Shown here: positions 36,691 to 47,595 of the stretch, piece after piece | How positions within the stretch are numbered: position 1 is the stretch's first letter | How the letters are laid out: each line of letters starts with the position of its first letter | Assembly (NCBI RefSeq): GCF_027942865.1 | Contig: NC_134510.1 | Location: forward strand, 30,646,163 to 30,710,162 | Direction: 5' to 3' | DNA from: Odontesthes bonariensis | Taxonomy: Eukaryota; Chordata; Actinopteri; Atheriniformes; Atherinopsidae | DNA: 64,000 bases | Translations under genes and position numbers: made by a program | Notes under the pieces: generated by a model | What the model was told of the DNA's origin: nothing | Databases searched by the model: none | What the model saw: the letters and a program-made list of their open reading frames with translations, nothing else

Positions 36691-36925
36691 TGCCGCAAAG
36701 CGCTGTCGCTGCTGTGGAGACCGAATATATTTTTATGGTGTACCTAAGTGGTTGAGTTCAATGCTTGCCCCAATTAAATACTCGCATCACATTTCAGTCT
36801 GTGTTAATGTGAGCCTACGGCAGTTCCACCTTTTTAACGTCAAGCGTAGTCGCGGTTTAATAATTATTTTGTAATATTAATACTACTAATCATAATGGTG
36901 TCACACGTTGGTAGCTAATAAATCG

Positions 36926-37069
36926 TTGGGGGGGGGTAGGATACCCTGGTTCCAACTTATCAATTGGCTGGCTGCGTTCCGGTATGGTCAGTTGGGGGGT
37001 TGTAGGACACCCTGGTCCAACAATCCAATTGGCTGGCTGCGTTTCAGTATGGTCTGTTGGGGGGTTTGT
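36926..37069. repeat. Two-copy tandem repeat, unit about 65 bp
   Basis: Unit 1 (36926-36991) and unit 2 (36992-37056) share 'ccctggt', 'caattggctggctgcgtt' and 'agtatggtc' or 'ggtatggtc' phrases, followed by the start of a third unit ('ttggggggttt'). Confidence 0.7.
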
Positions 37070-38159
37070 TGCCTTTACAGCAAATGGAAGGCACTCCACC
37101 TGAGGATGCTGCTGTTCCCTGTCTTGGCTTCCATGGAGCTCATGGAAAAGTCGGGAACTTCCTCCGAACAGAGCCATACCGCCAAACATAAAATGTATGC
37201 ATTCAGAATAAGCTTCTGAAATTCATCTCTGTTCTCGTCTCGTTTTGACGAGTGGTTCTGACAGAACTACTTGCGCTTCACGTGTCACCTCTTCAGGACA
37301 AACATGACCCTTTTGTCGCATTATTAGGTGATAAATGCACAGAAGGCGCCTTAAACTCTAACATCCCTTCAAGTCTTCCACCAGCAGAATATTAAATCAT
37401 CTCACCAAGCGGAGATCTGATCAATGTCCTTTGAGTAAGCTGAGTCAGTTGTGGTTTATCATTATTTTACATCGTGTGACAAATATTACTCTACAAACGG
37501 CAAGCCTCTATTTGTCAACCATATAACTGGCTCTGCTGGCCTCACTGCATGCTGTGCAGAGCAGACTGCTCTGACAACCGGTCACCTCTTTTTCCCTCCG
37601 TCTCGTGACCACGAGTTGTTTATGAAGACGCTTTGGGTGTGGATAACTAAATATGATTTAATAACCTACAATCAAACAGCCTTGCAGAGACCGTCTGTTC
37701 CACTTATTCTGCAAAAAGGCCGATTGTTACCAGGGAAACCGTGTTTGGTTAGTGTGGGAGATAAACTGCAGCAGTGTGCTCCCAATAATAATTCCTATAA
37801 TCTGCACTGAATGTTTAGATTATCATGTTAATAAGGGGATGTGCCAGACGACGGCAGGTGTGAGCTGAAGGCTGGTGAATAGACTACTAGATCAAACAAA
37901 ACAGCTGAGTAATCGCCACACTTTGGTGTGCCAAGAAACACGCAGTGGAGGTGAGCCACAATTACCTCAGTAATTTTAAACATTGACATTGAAAACTTCT
38001 TGAGGTGGGGAGAGAAGATGTAGCGAAGCAAACCGCCACAAAGGGGAAGTCTACAAATTGCTTCAGTTGGTAGTATTTCTTTGGTTTCGTCACACTCTAC
38101 TGGAAAGCAGTAAAAAAAAAAACTTCCTCCTGCTTCGTCGCCGGATTATAAGAGCTGAA

Positions 38160-38202
38160 CCTCTGTCATGCCTTTCACTTGATGCTGCTCTTTACATAAA
38201 AG
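38160..38202 (+). other. Candidate first non-coding exon of the fatty-acid receptor gene
   Basis: A donor AAAAG|gtaaga lies at 38203 with a weak TATA-like element (ttataag) near 38145. Spliced to the acceptor at 38834 it would give a two-exon 5' UTR, as is common in GPCR genes with an intronless coding exon. The 5' end is a guess. Confidence 0.3.
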
Positions 38203-38833
38203 GTAAGAAACTAACTTTCTTGATGTCATACACACCTAAAGACTTTTTAGATTATTTCAATCGTCCAGCTTTTGCTTAGCTTTTTTTGTTTTTGACACAA
38301 TAATATGCTGAAGTGGACTGGGAGAGTGTTGTGAGGTCAGCACAATGCAGTAAAATTGTGCCGTGAAGCTCTGAGACACTAATTTCCCCAGTGTAGTTAA
38401 CTCATTAGGTTTATGAGGGTCATCATTTTCACAGTATGTCCAGTATTTGTGGATATAGTGACAACCAGGGCTGGAAGTTAATGATAAAAGCATTGTTGCA
38501 GTGTATTTACATCACGGAGCAAGCAATAACACAGTGTTAGGTTGTATACAAATTCATGTGCAGAGACCAAAACATTGGCTCCTCATTATAAGATAATACA
38601 CCAACTCAATAAACTCTCAAGTATAGATAAGGAAAGAAATTAAGAAAGAATTTATGGACAAAATGAATTTCAGTGTATCTCTGGATAAATTCTATAATCT
38701 TTCAGCTCTTAGGCAAAAAATGAATGTATGAAAATTATAACTGCGCATACTTAAATAAAGTGTCAAATGAACTGTGGTTTGAAATACTTTCTGTGCAATG
38801 CAGTAATCTTTTTCCATTCTGTCTTATTTGCAG

Positions 38834-39083
38834 AGCTCTGAGCCCTCGAAGAAACAATGAGAGTTGGGTTATACGTGGGGACAGGAAAACCACACTGTCT
38901 TGTCGGGTTTGTTCCATTCCGCTGACCCTAAGCAACCCTTCATTTCCTGTGGTTTGAACTTTATGACAGATCAGACCCAATTGTGCACCAGTCTATTCAT
39001 CCACCAGAGACGGAGACAAGGACACAACGCGACACATCTCAGTCCCGGACTGATCTGATTGACTTGCGTACACTGAGGCCACC
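38834..39083 (+). other. 5' UTR part of the fatty-acid receptor coding exon
   Basis: The acceptor (ttttccattctgtcttatttgcag) ends at 38833, 250 nt upstream of the receptor ATG. Several ATGs occur in this leader but none opens a frame joined to the receptor. Confidence 0.4.
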
Positions 39084-40082
39084 ATGCAGGAGTGCCACAC
39101 TGGGCTGTGTCTCTCTGTCTACATCATTACATTTGTACTGGGCTTTCCAGCAAATGTCCTCGCCTTCTACACCTTCAGCAGGAAGGTTAGGCAGAAACCT
39201 ACACCGATTGACATCCTGCTCCTCAACCTGACCATCTCTGACCTCCTTTTTCTCCTCTTCCTGCCATTCAAGATGCAGGAAGTGATGAACAACATGCTCT
39301 GGGACCTGCCTTACATCCTTTGCCCAATGTCTGGCTTTGTCTTCTACATGACCATCTACAACAGCACCTTCTTCCTCACTGCTGTCAGTGTAGAGCGCTA
39401 TTTGGGTGTAGCTTTCCCGATACAGCATACCCTGAAGCGCCGACCTGCGTATGCTGTAGCTGCCAGCATCTTCTTCTGGATTTTCTCCTTTGTGCATCTG
39501 AGCATTGTGTTCATCATACCTTATATTGGAACAGAAAACACCCCAAATTCCACCAATGTCACTATTGCAAAAAGTAAGGAGGTATGTTATAAAGATTTTA
39601 ATGAAGCTCAGCTGCAGGTCCTTCTTCCTGTGCGTCTGGAGCTCTGTATTGTGCTTTTCTGCATCCCTTTCCTCATTTGCAGTTTCTGCTACATCAACTT
39701 CATCAGGATTCTGTCCAAGCTGCACCACATTGACCGGCGCAGGCGCCTCCGGGCCATTGGCATGGCTCTTGGAACACTGTTGGTGTTTGCTTTATGTTTT
39801 GGCCCCTACAATGTCTCACACATTGTGGGTTTTATTACATGGAAAAGTCCTGTCTGGAGAGACAAAGCCCTGCTGTGCAGCACCTTTAATGCCTGTCTGG
39901 ACCCTCTTATTTTCTACTTCTCTTCCTCTGCTGTGAGAGGAACTGTGGGGAGTGTGTTGGAAGGGTTTAAAAGTCGCTTCAACAGGTGCACATCCTGTTG
40001 CATGTTCTGGGCTGTTAGGGGGAGAAATAACAAGACTGCAAAAGATAAGGAAGCCAAACAAGAGGAGATCAATGCGATCTGA
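39084..40082 (+). CDS. ffar2: Free fatty acid receptor 2/3-type GPCR
   Basis: A 332-residue class A GPCR in one exon, close to the usual FFAR2/FFAR3 length. Seven hydrophobic segments are visible. Landmarks: GFPANVLA (TM1), NLTISDLLF (TM2), Cys80-Cys168 for the TM3-ECL2 disulfide, ERY at 104-106, and DPLIFYF (273-279) as the NPxxY variant seen in FFARs. Residues known to bind the carboxylate of short-chain fatty acids in FFAR2/3 appear conserved: His138, Arg184 (LPVRLELC), His246 (YNVSHIVGF) and Arg259. The His-Arg contacts suggest sensing of acetate/propionate-type ligands with Gi/Gq coupling at the plasma membrane. NST and NVT at 155-160 in ECL2 are glycosylation candidates. The start context is ccaccATGC. 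Whether it is called FFAR2 or FFAR3 cannot be settled by eye. Confidence 0.93.
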   Translation: MQECHTGLCLSVYIITFVLGFPANVLAFYTFSRKVRQKPTPIDILLLNLTISDLLFLLFLPFKMQEVMNNMLWDLPYILCPMSGFVFYMTIYNSTFFLTAVSVERYLGVAFPIQHTLKRRPAYAVAASIFFWIFSFVHLSIVFIIPYIGTENTPNSTNVTIAKSKEVCYKDFNEAQLQVLLPVRLELCIVLFCIPFLICSFCYINFIRILSKLHHIDRRRRLRAIGMALGTLLVFALCFGPYNVSHIVGFITWKSPVWRDKALLCSTFNACLDPLIFYFSSSAVRGTVGSVLEGFKSRFNRCTSCCMFWAVRGRNNKTAKDKEAKQEEINAI

Positions 40083-41365
40083 GCTCACTAGAAGGGAACT
40101 GTGACCAGCTGCCTCCACTAATTTCTTCATCCCTGCAAGCAGGAAATTAATTCCTTGTTTATGTTTTTACACGTGAGAAAATGACTGGGCTGTATACACT
40201 GCAGCATGTTTTTGTTTGACTCTCTGATGAACTTTCTATTTGATACAGCTTACTGTTTGCCTCATCAATTTTAATACAACAGCATACTGTGTAAAGCTGC
40301 AGAGACAGGACACTTTGAACTGTCACATAAAATGACAAAGCAGTTCTTGCATTAACTAGCAGGATTTCACAAGAGCACCTTTAACGTGGTGACGTTTGTG
40401 TATATGTGACAAAGTGATGGCAATAAGACAACATCTAAGCAACAGTTTCAGACATCATTTGCTCATCACGAGAGACAAAGCTTTCTTACCAGCTTTCTTT
40501 TCATACAGAATATGTTGTTTGTTTTGTAACAACGTGCTCATTATGTGTCAAGCAAAAGTGGTGAAAGAGTGAATGGAAGTTTGAGGGTGTTGCAAAAAAC
40601 AGGACTATTTTATTACCCTTAAATGCACAACTGAAGTGTACAGTACAGCATACTGTTTTCTTCAATTCATATGGTATATTCTTTAATTTTGTAATTTCTT
40701 GTGCAAATTAATTGTAATTCTGATGTAAAGTATACTTTATGCTTATATCTATATAATATTTGTCTCTATAGATGCAATATGAAATTGTATTGATCACTAT
40801 CAATTATAATTATTACATAGTGATAGCAATATAATATTGATAGTTTGATATTAATATATTATTTGATATACACTTTTGATAATACAGTGATTACAAATGG
40901 ATGTTTTTTTTTTAGCTTTTCACCTCCTATTTGGAGTGTACCTCAATTACTGAAAGAAAGGGAAAGAAAAATATGTATTATTTTAAAAAGCATTTTACTT
41001 TTTCCAAGTTTTCTATTCATATAATGATATTGCTGTTCATCTGAAAGCTTTTTGGTGATGTTCTGAGGTAAAAATTCTGAAATTATGATATATATTACAA
41101 AAATGATCTCTCTATATATTTATTTGGACTTAAAATCCTTAATTCATTACACATATTATTGTGGTGAATTCCACATGACAAAGATTGTAATTTCATAGTG
41201 TAAATAAGATGCATTATTTTCTTACACAAACTGTATACTGAGAAGTATATTTTATGACTATCATTTTGTAGGCATTGGAATGGTAAAAGTACTGTGTTTC
41301 CTTGTCTGTGTGACCTAATGGCAGGAATGGAAAATTTCCCCACAAACATCATTTTCATAAATAAA
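40083..41365 (+). other. Probable 3' UTR of the fatty-acid receptor gene
   Basis: AT-rich sequence without a frame. The clearest AATAAA is at 41360-41365, about 1.3 kb after the stop. Nothing else was seen. Confidence 0.35.
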
Positions 41366-41902
41366 CTAAATAATAATACATTCATGTAATCATTAATCTA
41401 TGAGTAAGTGTCAAGAGGAGGGTTATTGTGTGTGTGTAAATGAAAGAGCAGAGATGGGGACTAATTTGCTTTGAAAGAGTCAATGACTAATGTGAAGAGC
41501 GCTTATGCATCACATGTATTTTGACCCCATCACCTGATCAGTCATGTTGTATAAGATCTAAACCATTTCTATGTTGTGTCACATTCAGAGAAATAGGTTA
41601 AATGAAAATTAATCAAATTTCTGTAATTTAACCTTAATTGGCCAGAAAAAACCTAATGTTCTAAAACTGTCGATGCCTCATCATGCCTTAAATGTTCACA
41701 ATTCCTGGCAACAGATTTTGCCCTCGGCAGAGTAGGCAAACCTCAATTTAATATGAACTTCCTCCAACATATAAATCAAGATCTCGTCCCACATGCTGCA
41801 AACATGAAACAATGCTATCACACAAGCAAGCGCTGGCATCGGCTGTAATCCTGTTTTGTGAGGATTAGGCCCATACGGGGGTTGAGCTAAACAGTGTATT
41901 TA

Positions 41903-42030
41903 TTTGACAGGAGGATGGAAAAAGGCACGAAGCATTCATTTTGACACACAAACGCCAGTAAATGACTAAGATGAGTGGGCCACCCACCACTGATGCAATG
42001 AACAAAACCAAAAACACGCTAGTCAGCATG
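41903..42030 (-). CDS. Possible exon encoding a membrane segment
   Basis: A minus-strand acceptor (gaaacgttttgtcactgcag) ends before 42030. The only long frame (phase 2 entry) gives a hydrophobic stretch, MLTSVFLVLFIASVVGG.., followed by YWRLCVK, that looks like a transmembrane helix and a basic stop. No clear donor was found before the frame's stop, so the low-coordinate end given here is uncertain. It could be a last exon or a relic. The phase does not match the nearby exon at 45835-45920 without an intermediate exon. Confidence 0.25.
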
Positions 42031-42742
42031 CTGCAGTGACAAAACGTTTCAGAAGTAATCACCTTTGATGTTTGAGAAGAAAGGAATTGGGGTTAGGAGG
42101 ACGTGTACGAGAAATTAAAGAATAAATGTCAGCCAAGGTGAACCAACATGTGGCCTAAAATTAAGACAAACTTTGATTAGGATCTTTGCATGTAATTTAC
42201 GTATAGTGTAGATTTAACTGGTAACTCTTGAATAATTTTTTTTTTTCTCTGTCTCTGGGTTTGAATCTAGTATGAAGTTGTTTGTCAAAGGTTGGTCTGC
42301 TGATATGAGCTGTTCTCAGACCGGTGATCCTTTTTTTTATTTCTTCCCCTATTTCATTTTGTGTTTCCTGGAAGGCAGTAATTGCTTATTGCATCAGTGT
42401 TGACTTTTTCCTAACAATGTCTGATAAGTTACTTGGATAAGACAAATAAGAAAAACAGTCCCATGTGAGTGGGTGTGCACATGTCTGCGTATACCTGATG
42501 TGTTTGCCAAAGGTAGAGGGAAACATTGCATTTCCATGGCATCATTTTCCTAGCCTGGCGACGCCATCCTACGTACATCCGCCCAAAGATTTTGGCTCCG
42601 CACATAGTCTGGCCCAATCCCCCTACCTCGGTTCGCTCAGTGTTTTGCCAACCAGCAAACAGTTGAGAGTGGTGACGCAGAACTCACGCGCGGAGTCCAT
42701 TGTAGTCCATGTAATTGTAGTTCAACCGCAGCGGAAATAAAC

Positions 42743-43015
42743 ATGGTGACGGAAGAAGAGACGCTAGAAGCTATCCATGAAGTTGTCTCAACTCTGGAGC
42801 GCATTACACAATTAAAACAAGAGCAAGAGGAATGCCTCGTCAATTTTGTTAGTGGCAAGGATGTCGTAGCTCTCCTTCCAACTGGCTTTGGGAAAAGTTT
42901 GATTTATCAAATGGTAATGAAAGCGGATGTGGGAAGCGTGATTCGCGAGCTAGAGCCTCGCGAGAGTAAGCATGAACCTCGGCGCATAACCTACGTCATT
43001 TCTAAACATTACTGA
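42743..43015 (+). pseudogene. RecQ-like DEAD-box helicase N-terminal fragment (transposon-borne)
   Basis: A 90-codon frame with the Q-motif/Walker A region of a superfamily 2 helicase: LKQEQEECL..GKDVVALLPTGFGKSLIYQM. The Walker A core PTGFGKS is intact. After YQM the text no longer resembles a helicase and runs into the right-hand part of the element, so the rest of the enzyme is deleted. It is a relic inside a TIR element, not a host helicase gene. Confidence 0.7.
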
Positions 43016-43385
43016 TTGGTTAAGGGAACTCCAATGAATTTAAGTTGCTGAGTAAGGTCCCACCCTCCATGGGAACGGATTCCAGGGGCGTCACTAGGTT
43101 TTAAGGACAGGGGGGGCTAAGCCCCCAGGAGATGCACAGGATGTGAGCGAACGTTTAATTTCACAAACAGCTAACAACATCTTTAGTACAGTTCCACAAC
43201 AAACACAGGAAGTACTGTATGTTTACAGCATTAACAACAACAACAAAAAGAAAAAATCCACATAGTTACAGTGCCGTATTTAACCAATGCTTCTTATTCA
43301 TGTATTATACAAAACTATGCAAAAAAAAAAGCACTGTGTTCTCACTAAGTACACCATTTTAAAATAACATGGCTACAATTGGCAG

Positions 43386-43733
43386 TTACTTGGTGGGTGG
43401 AAGCATCAAAGAATGTCGTCTGTTTTTAAGGGTGGCAAAGGCGTCTATCACTCTATTGTTATTTAGGTGCTGAAGTGCCTCTTTTTCAATCGACATGACT
43501 GCAAGACTGTGAAGTCTTTTCTGACCCATTGTTTGGCGTAGCCAGGAGTGCAGCCGGCGCAGTACACTAAAGGACCTTTCACACGAGCAGCTGCTTACAG
43601 GCACTGTTATAGCAACTTGGATGGTTGCCTTCAGAGAGGGAAACATGTCTGAATCAAGGAGGTTGTGCACAGTCAACATATCTTTGGGTGAACATCCAGC
43701 CTCTGTTTTCCGGGCAAGAAAGTTTCTGGCCAC
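43386..43733 (-). pseudogene. hAT transposase C-terminal dimerisation fragment
   Basis: A 115-codon frame holding the hAT C-terminal signature: CSCERSFSVLRRLHSWLRQTM followed by RLHSLAVMSIE. The N-terminal zinc finger and the catalytic core are missing; a further possible scrap lies at 44520-44672, on the far side of the inner insertion. The transposase is therefore broken and the element is non-autonomous. Confidence 0.8.
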
Positions 43734-43835
43734 CAGAACCTCCTCTGTTTTTATTTGTCAAACAGGGAGCATTTCGTTCATTAACTACATGGGACTTTCT
43801 GTTGTTAGCTGGGGGGCTGGAGCTGGGAGCGTGTC

Positions 43836-44493
43836 TATGTTCCCACGGCCCATTGGTCCCACGTCACTAAGACTTTTTTTTTTTATTTTTTAGGCCCATT
43901 GGTCCCACAGCTTAGGCCCTATGTCCCACAACTCCATGTTCTTACATTTCTGAGTAAACTAATAGCGAAAAAGGTGTAAAGACATTTGGCCTTCACATGC
44001 TAACCTTTTTTTATTTTATTTTATTTTTTATTATTTCCTCAGCTGTTTTTTTTTAGCTTCATTTCCAAAAGTTGAAAAACACCTACAACTGCACTGGTAC
44101 TACTAATACTACTGCTACTACTAATAATAACAATAATAATATGTATTTCATGACTAAATTGGCTTTACACAATAAAAAGTGGCCAATAAAATATCATCAT
44201 AGTCCAGAGTGGCGCACTTGACCAGTGTCATTCATGACCCGGTGGTAAGCTGCCATAAAACAACATTTATTTATTGGATATATGTGTTCCTCATGTAGTT
44301 GAGGAACATTCCCATGCATACCCCACATAAAAATTCTGTATGGGCCTCCCTCACTGTGCTAAGTGACAATAAAGATTAGTGAAAACTTTCATTAAAATTC
44401 TAAATTTTAGACCAATGGGCCTAAAAAATAATGTTAAAAGTCTTTATGATGTGGGACCAATGGGCTGTGGGACCAATGGGCCGTGGGAACATA
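43836..44493. mobile_element. Innermost MITE, 658 bp, inserted in the hAT element
   Basis: It starts TATGTTCCCACGGCCCATTGG and ends with the inverted copy finishing GGGAACATA. The interior is AT-rich, contains a short (TAC/TAA)n tract at about 44098-44146 and no transposase. No convincing target duplication is seen, so the exact ends are provisional. Confidence 0.6.
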
Positions 44494-45058
44494 GAAGCTG
44501 ACCCCCTTGAGCTAACTCTACGAAATTTTTTTTCGTATATCCATTTTTTGGTTCTGTGTGCTCCGCTCCCGGTACACATGCTGCAGGTACCCAGGTGCCG
44601 AGACGAGTGCAACCTAGGTTGCAGGGAAAACGTGGACTGGATTTCAGTGATGTGGGCGTGCTCTATGAACAAGTGGAATGGATTGGATAACGACCACTGA
44701 CCCTGACTCTCTACCTTTCACTATAGGGAAACTAAGATTTATGATCATATTTAAGTTAATAATGACTGGTTGTATGATTATTTATTTTAACTCATATTCT
44801 GGCCACATTATATTGAATTTGTCTGCATTTTTTTGTAAAAAAAAAAAATAATAAAAAAAATAAAGAAATGAACATAAAATTATTTAGGGGGGCTTGAGAA
44901 TATTTTAGGGGGGCTGAAGCCCCCCTAAAATAGGCCTAGTGACGCCACTGTGTTTGACGGAGTCAACAGTCGGCTTTCGCCCAGGCTATCATTTTCCCTG
45001 CACCCAAACATATTCGACTGCTGAGGAGAGATGGATCACACAGATTCAATGTGGTTCT

Positions 45059-45790
45059 TTAAAGGGATAGTTCGCCTCTTTTGACATGAAGCTGTATGAC
45101 ATCCCATATAGCAATATCATTTATGAACATTGACTTACCCCCCGCTGCGTCCTGTGAGCCGAATCCCAGCTGAGTTTTGCGTTCCACGAAGGTAGTCCGG
45201 CTAGTTGGCTAGGGTCAAAAAAATAAAGCGTTTTGCTTCTCAAAAAAATATCCGTTCAAAAGAGTAATACATTTGCATCACAAAATGTTGTCCTGGAAAA
45301 AGTCAGACCTCGCTTCGCTTGGCGCTATTTTTGCCTCCCTTGATATCAATGCGTCCAATGTAAAACTGTGCAGACCGAAGAGCAGACCCAGCAGTCCCCT
45401 GCTTCCGAGCAGTAAACACCGTAACAGGTGCGGCTATCGCTAGGTGGCTAGGGAGTGCTCGGTTTGCTCTTCGGTCTGCACTGTTTTACATTGGACGCAT
45501 TGATATCAAGGGAGGCAAAAATAGCGCCAAGCGAAGTGAGGTCTGACTTTTTCCAGGACAACATTTTGTGATGCAAATGTATTACTCTTTTGAACGGATA
45601 TTTTTTTGACAAGCAAAACGCTTTATTTGTTTGACCCTAGCCAACTAGCCGGACTACCTTCGTGGAACGCAAAACTCAGCTGGGATTCGGCTCACAGGAC
45701 GCAGCGGGGGGTAAGTCAATGTTCATAAATGATATTGCTATATGGGATGTCATACAGCTTCATGTCAAAAGAGGCGAACTATCCCTTTAA
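45059..45790. mobile_element. Palindromic TTAA MITE (family 1), 732 bp
   Basis: It is flanked by TTAA (45059-45062 and 45787-45790), with ends AGGGATAGTTCGCC/GGCGAACTATCCCT. The two arms, each over 300 bp, are nearly perfect inverted repeats around a short centre near 45430. A transcript would fold into a very long hairpin. A second member of the family is at 55464-55920. No transposase is present. Confidence 0.85.
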
Positions 45791-45834
45791 TAGCTTCCTG
45801 TAATTCTTTCTAAAGAGGTTAACAACAGTCTTAC

Positions 45835-45920
45835 CTTCCAGTACAAAACACAAGTCACCACAGAGAAGAAATACATCGTGAGGATATTCAATTGTGAAAT
45901 AAACTCATCGGGAGTGGCAT
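45835..45920 (-). CDS. Unidentified membrane protein (minus strand), transmembrane exon
   Basis: An excellent minus-strand acceptor (gttgctctcccttccag) and donor (TGGAAG|gtaaga) enclose 86 nt. Only one frame is open, entering in phase 1 and leaving in phase 0, and it begins DATPDEFISQLN before a hydrophobic run (ILTMYFFSVVTCVLYW) ending in Lys. The phase fits the exon at 47596-47804. It looks like the start of a membrane span after a luminal/extracellular domain. The donor lies only about 45 nt from the palindromic MITE. Family not recognised; the next exon was not found. Confidence 0.5.
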
Positions 45921-47595
45921 CTGGAAGGGAGAGCAACAAAAAGGCCAACACACTCATTATACTGTCTTATCATTTCATTGGGCGTGACAGAAATAAATCT
46001 GAAAGGCTGAACCGGCTTTGGCAGATGGACGTTATCCTCCTCCCAGGAAGGAGAGGTGTTTAAACATTGACTGGAAAAATCATTAATTTGTTCAAGTATG
46101 CTGTACTGCAGGCAATCTGTTGCTGTGGAATGATCGATGTCTGAGCCACATTAACAGTCAAGTAGGACAGACACTGAGCGAGACGCTTTTAGTTTGTGAG
46201 ACCATGAACTCTGTGTTTGTGTTGAGTGCGCTGTTTGGAACAGGGATGCCTATATGCCCGTAAAGCACAAACAGGTTGTTTTAGGGGTTCAGTTCATGTA
46301 CTCCGCAGATGTGTAATTGGCTGTTGAAACTACTCAAAAGGCTGTATTAACAATCTCGTAATTTAATCATCAGCTAATGTGAAGACTATCCAAACTGCAA
46401 TGTAAATACTTAGAAAATACAAATTTGAATTTAAACTCATTTGTGCATAATCTTCTGAAGCAGTTTAAATCAATATTTTCATGCCACTGGATCAACTGTG
46501 TAATGGAACTGCATTATAAGGGAGCTTTTTTGCGTATCAAATTTAATTGTTTTAGTTTTTGGCAAACAAATGCACTCACTTGGTTCAGTCTCATCACTCT
46601 TTTCCAGACTTAGAATGAAGATGTTTAGATAAAAAAAGCTCCAAAAATTCAACCAAAGTATATGTATAAAACATGTGCTACCCACTAAGCATCAAACAGC
46701 AGACCCACAAACTTAGGCTAAAAGCCAAATATTGAAACCCACAGCCCGACATCGTGTGACAGTAAATATAATCCCAGTTGCCACTTTTTAAGTGCATGCA
46801 TTTAAAAACACAATATACCTACGGAACATACACGTTGTATTTATTCCTGGTTTCCTGAAACTTCAAATGGAAACGCATTTTTTATTTACCAGATGACAGC
46901 AATATATCAATCAAAATGAATCCAAGTGTTTCTAGAAACAAATGCATTTCTATCTAGGAACATTGAACTGTTTTTTAAGGTTTGAAACCTGCGACAACTA
47001 TTACTCTCTCAAGTGTTTCAGTTAGAAAGCCTAAAATAAAGTCTTGTTGTTTTCATCACATGAAAATATTTCTATTTTGGATTAAAGTGTTAAATGAACC
47101 AGGTGCAGCTACATGCTACATGTGCTCTGCATTTACTATGGCAGGGATTTATGTATCGCTGACAGCTTTCTTGATAAACAGCAGGTATCATAAGACTTTA
47201 TTTAGTACAATTTGACATGGTAAACAGTGAGAAAAAGATTTGTCAGAATTAATGTTGGTGGATGTGATATATAGTACAATTTTCTATGTAAAGGATCATA
47301 AAAACACTTTGATCAAAAGCAGACTTCTACTTTGAATGGGAATTTTACCAGTGAAAACATCATTCAACAACCATTGTCTCGATAGTGGCTTGAATAATAA
47401 TATTTAATAAAAATTCTGCTGTTAAAAACACAATATTCAGGAAATTATTTGATTTTCCTTCAAAATCTACCCCAAGAGAAGGAATAGTCAGAAGAGTGGT
47501 CCTGAAAGTGAACATTATCCCCATTATCAAGGACAGCTTTTGGAGAGGATAAAATCACTGAAGAGGTTCGCTTCCAGGCTGTGGCTGTCGCTCAC
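45921..47595. other. Intron between the two minus-strand membrane-protein exons
   Basis: AT-rich sequence with no repeat or exon that I can support. Confidence 0.4.

Larger units (their letters stand above)
33334..38100. other. Intergenic/intronic repeat-rich stretch
   Basis: No coding exon is supportable. It holds a MITE-like repeat near 35364-35555, another at about 35822-36408, a 21-bp-period tandem repeat at 36408-36690 and a two-copy 65-bp tandem at 36926-37069. The open frames at 36353-36874 are products of the tandem repeat. Confidence 0.5.
43083..44950. mobile_element. hAT element, 1,868 bp, nested in the helicase-bearing element
   Basis: The ends CAGGGGCGTCACTAGG and CCTAGTGACGCCACTG are near-perfect 16-bp inverted repeats with the CAGnGGCGT start of hAT transposons. 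Sub-terminal hairpins (gggggctaagccccc; ttttagggggg..cccccctaaaa) lie inside both ends. It carries a transposase C-terminal fragment on the minus strand and has itself been entered by a third element (43836-44493). A near-8-bp duplication (ACGGATTC before, ACGGAGTC six bases after the end) is possible but not clean. Confidence 0.75.
42551..44988. mobile_element. TIR element with a RecQ-like helicase fragment, 2,438 bp including nested insertions
   Basis: The element starts TAGCCTGGCGA and ends TCGCCCAGGCTA, an inverted repeat with one extra base. It is flanked by an exact 9-bp duplication, TCATTTTCC, at 42542-42550 and 44989-44997. It carries a short helicase-like frame (42743-43015) and was later entered by a hAT element (43083-44950). 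The superfamily is unresolved: a 9-bp duplication suggests Mutator-type, but the helicase cargo is unusual for that group. Confidence 0.7.

Noticed and set aside
36381..36874. Several overlapping frames of 81-151 codons on both strands
   Set aside because: All are produced by the 20-21-bp tandem repeat.
39039..39728. 229-codon minus-strand open frame
   Set aside because: Antisense shadow of the fatty-acid receptor coding exon; no domain and no splice support.
42743..43015. Helicase-like frame as a functional host RecQ gene
   Set aside because: Only the Walker A region is present and it lies between transposon ends; the remainder of the enzyme is absent.
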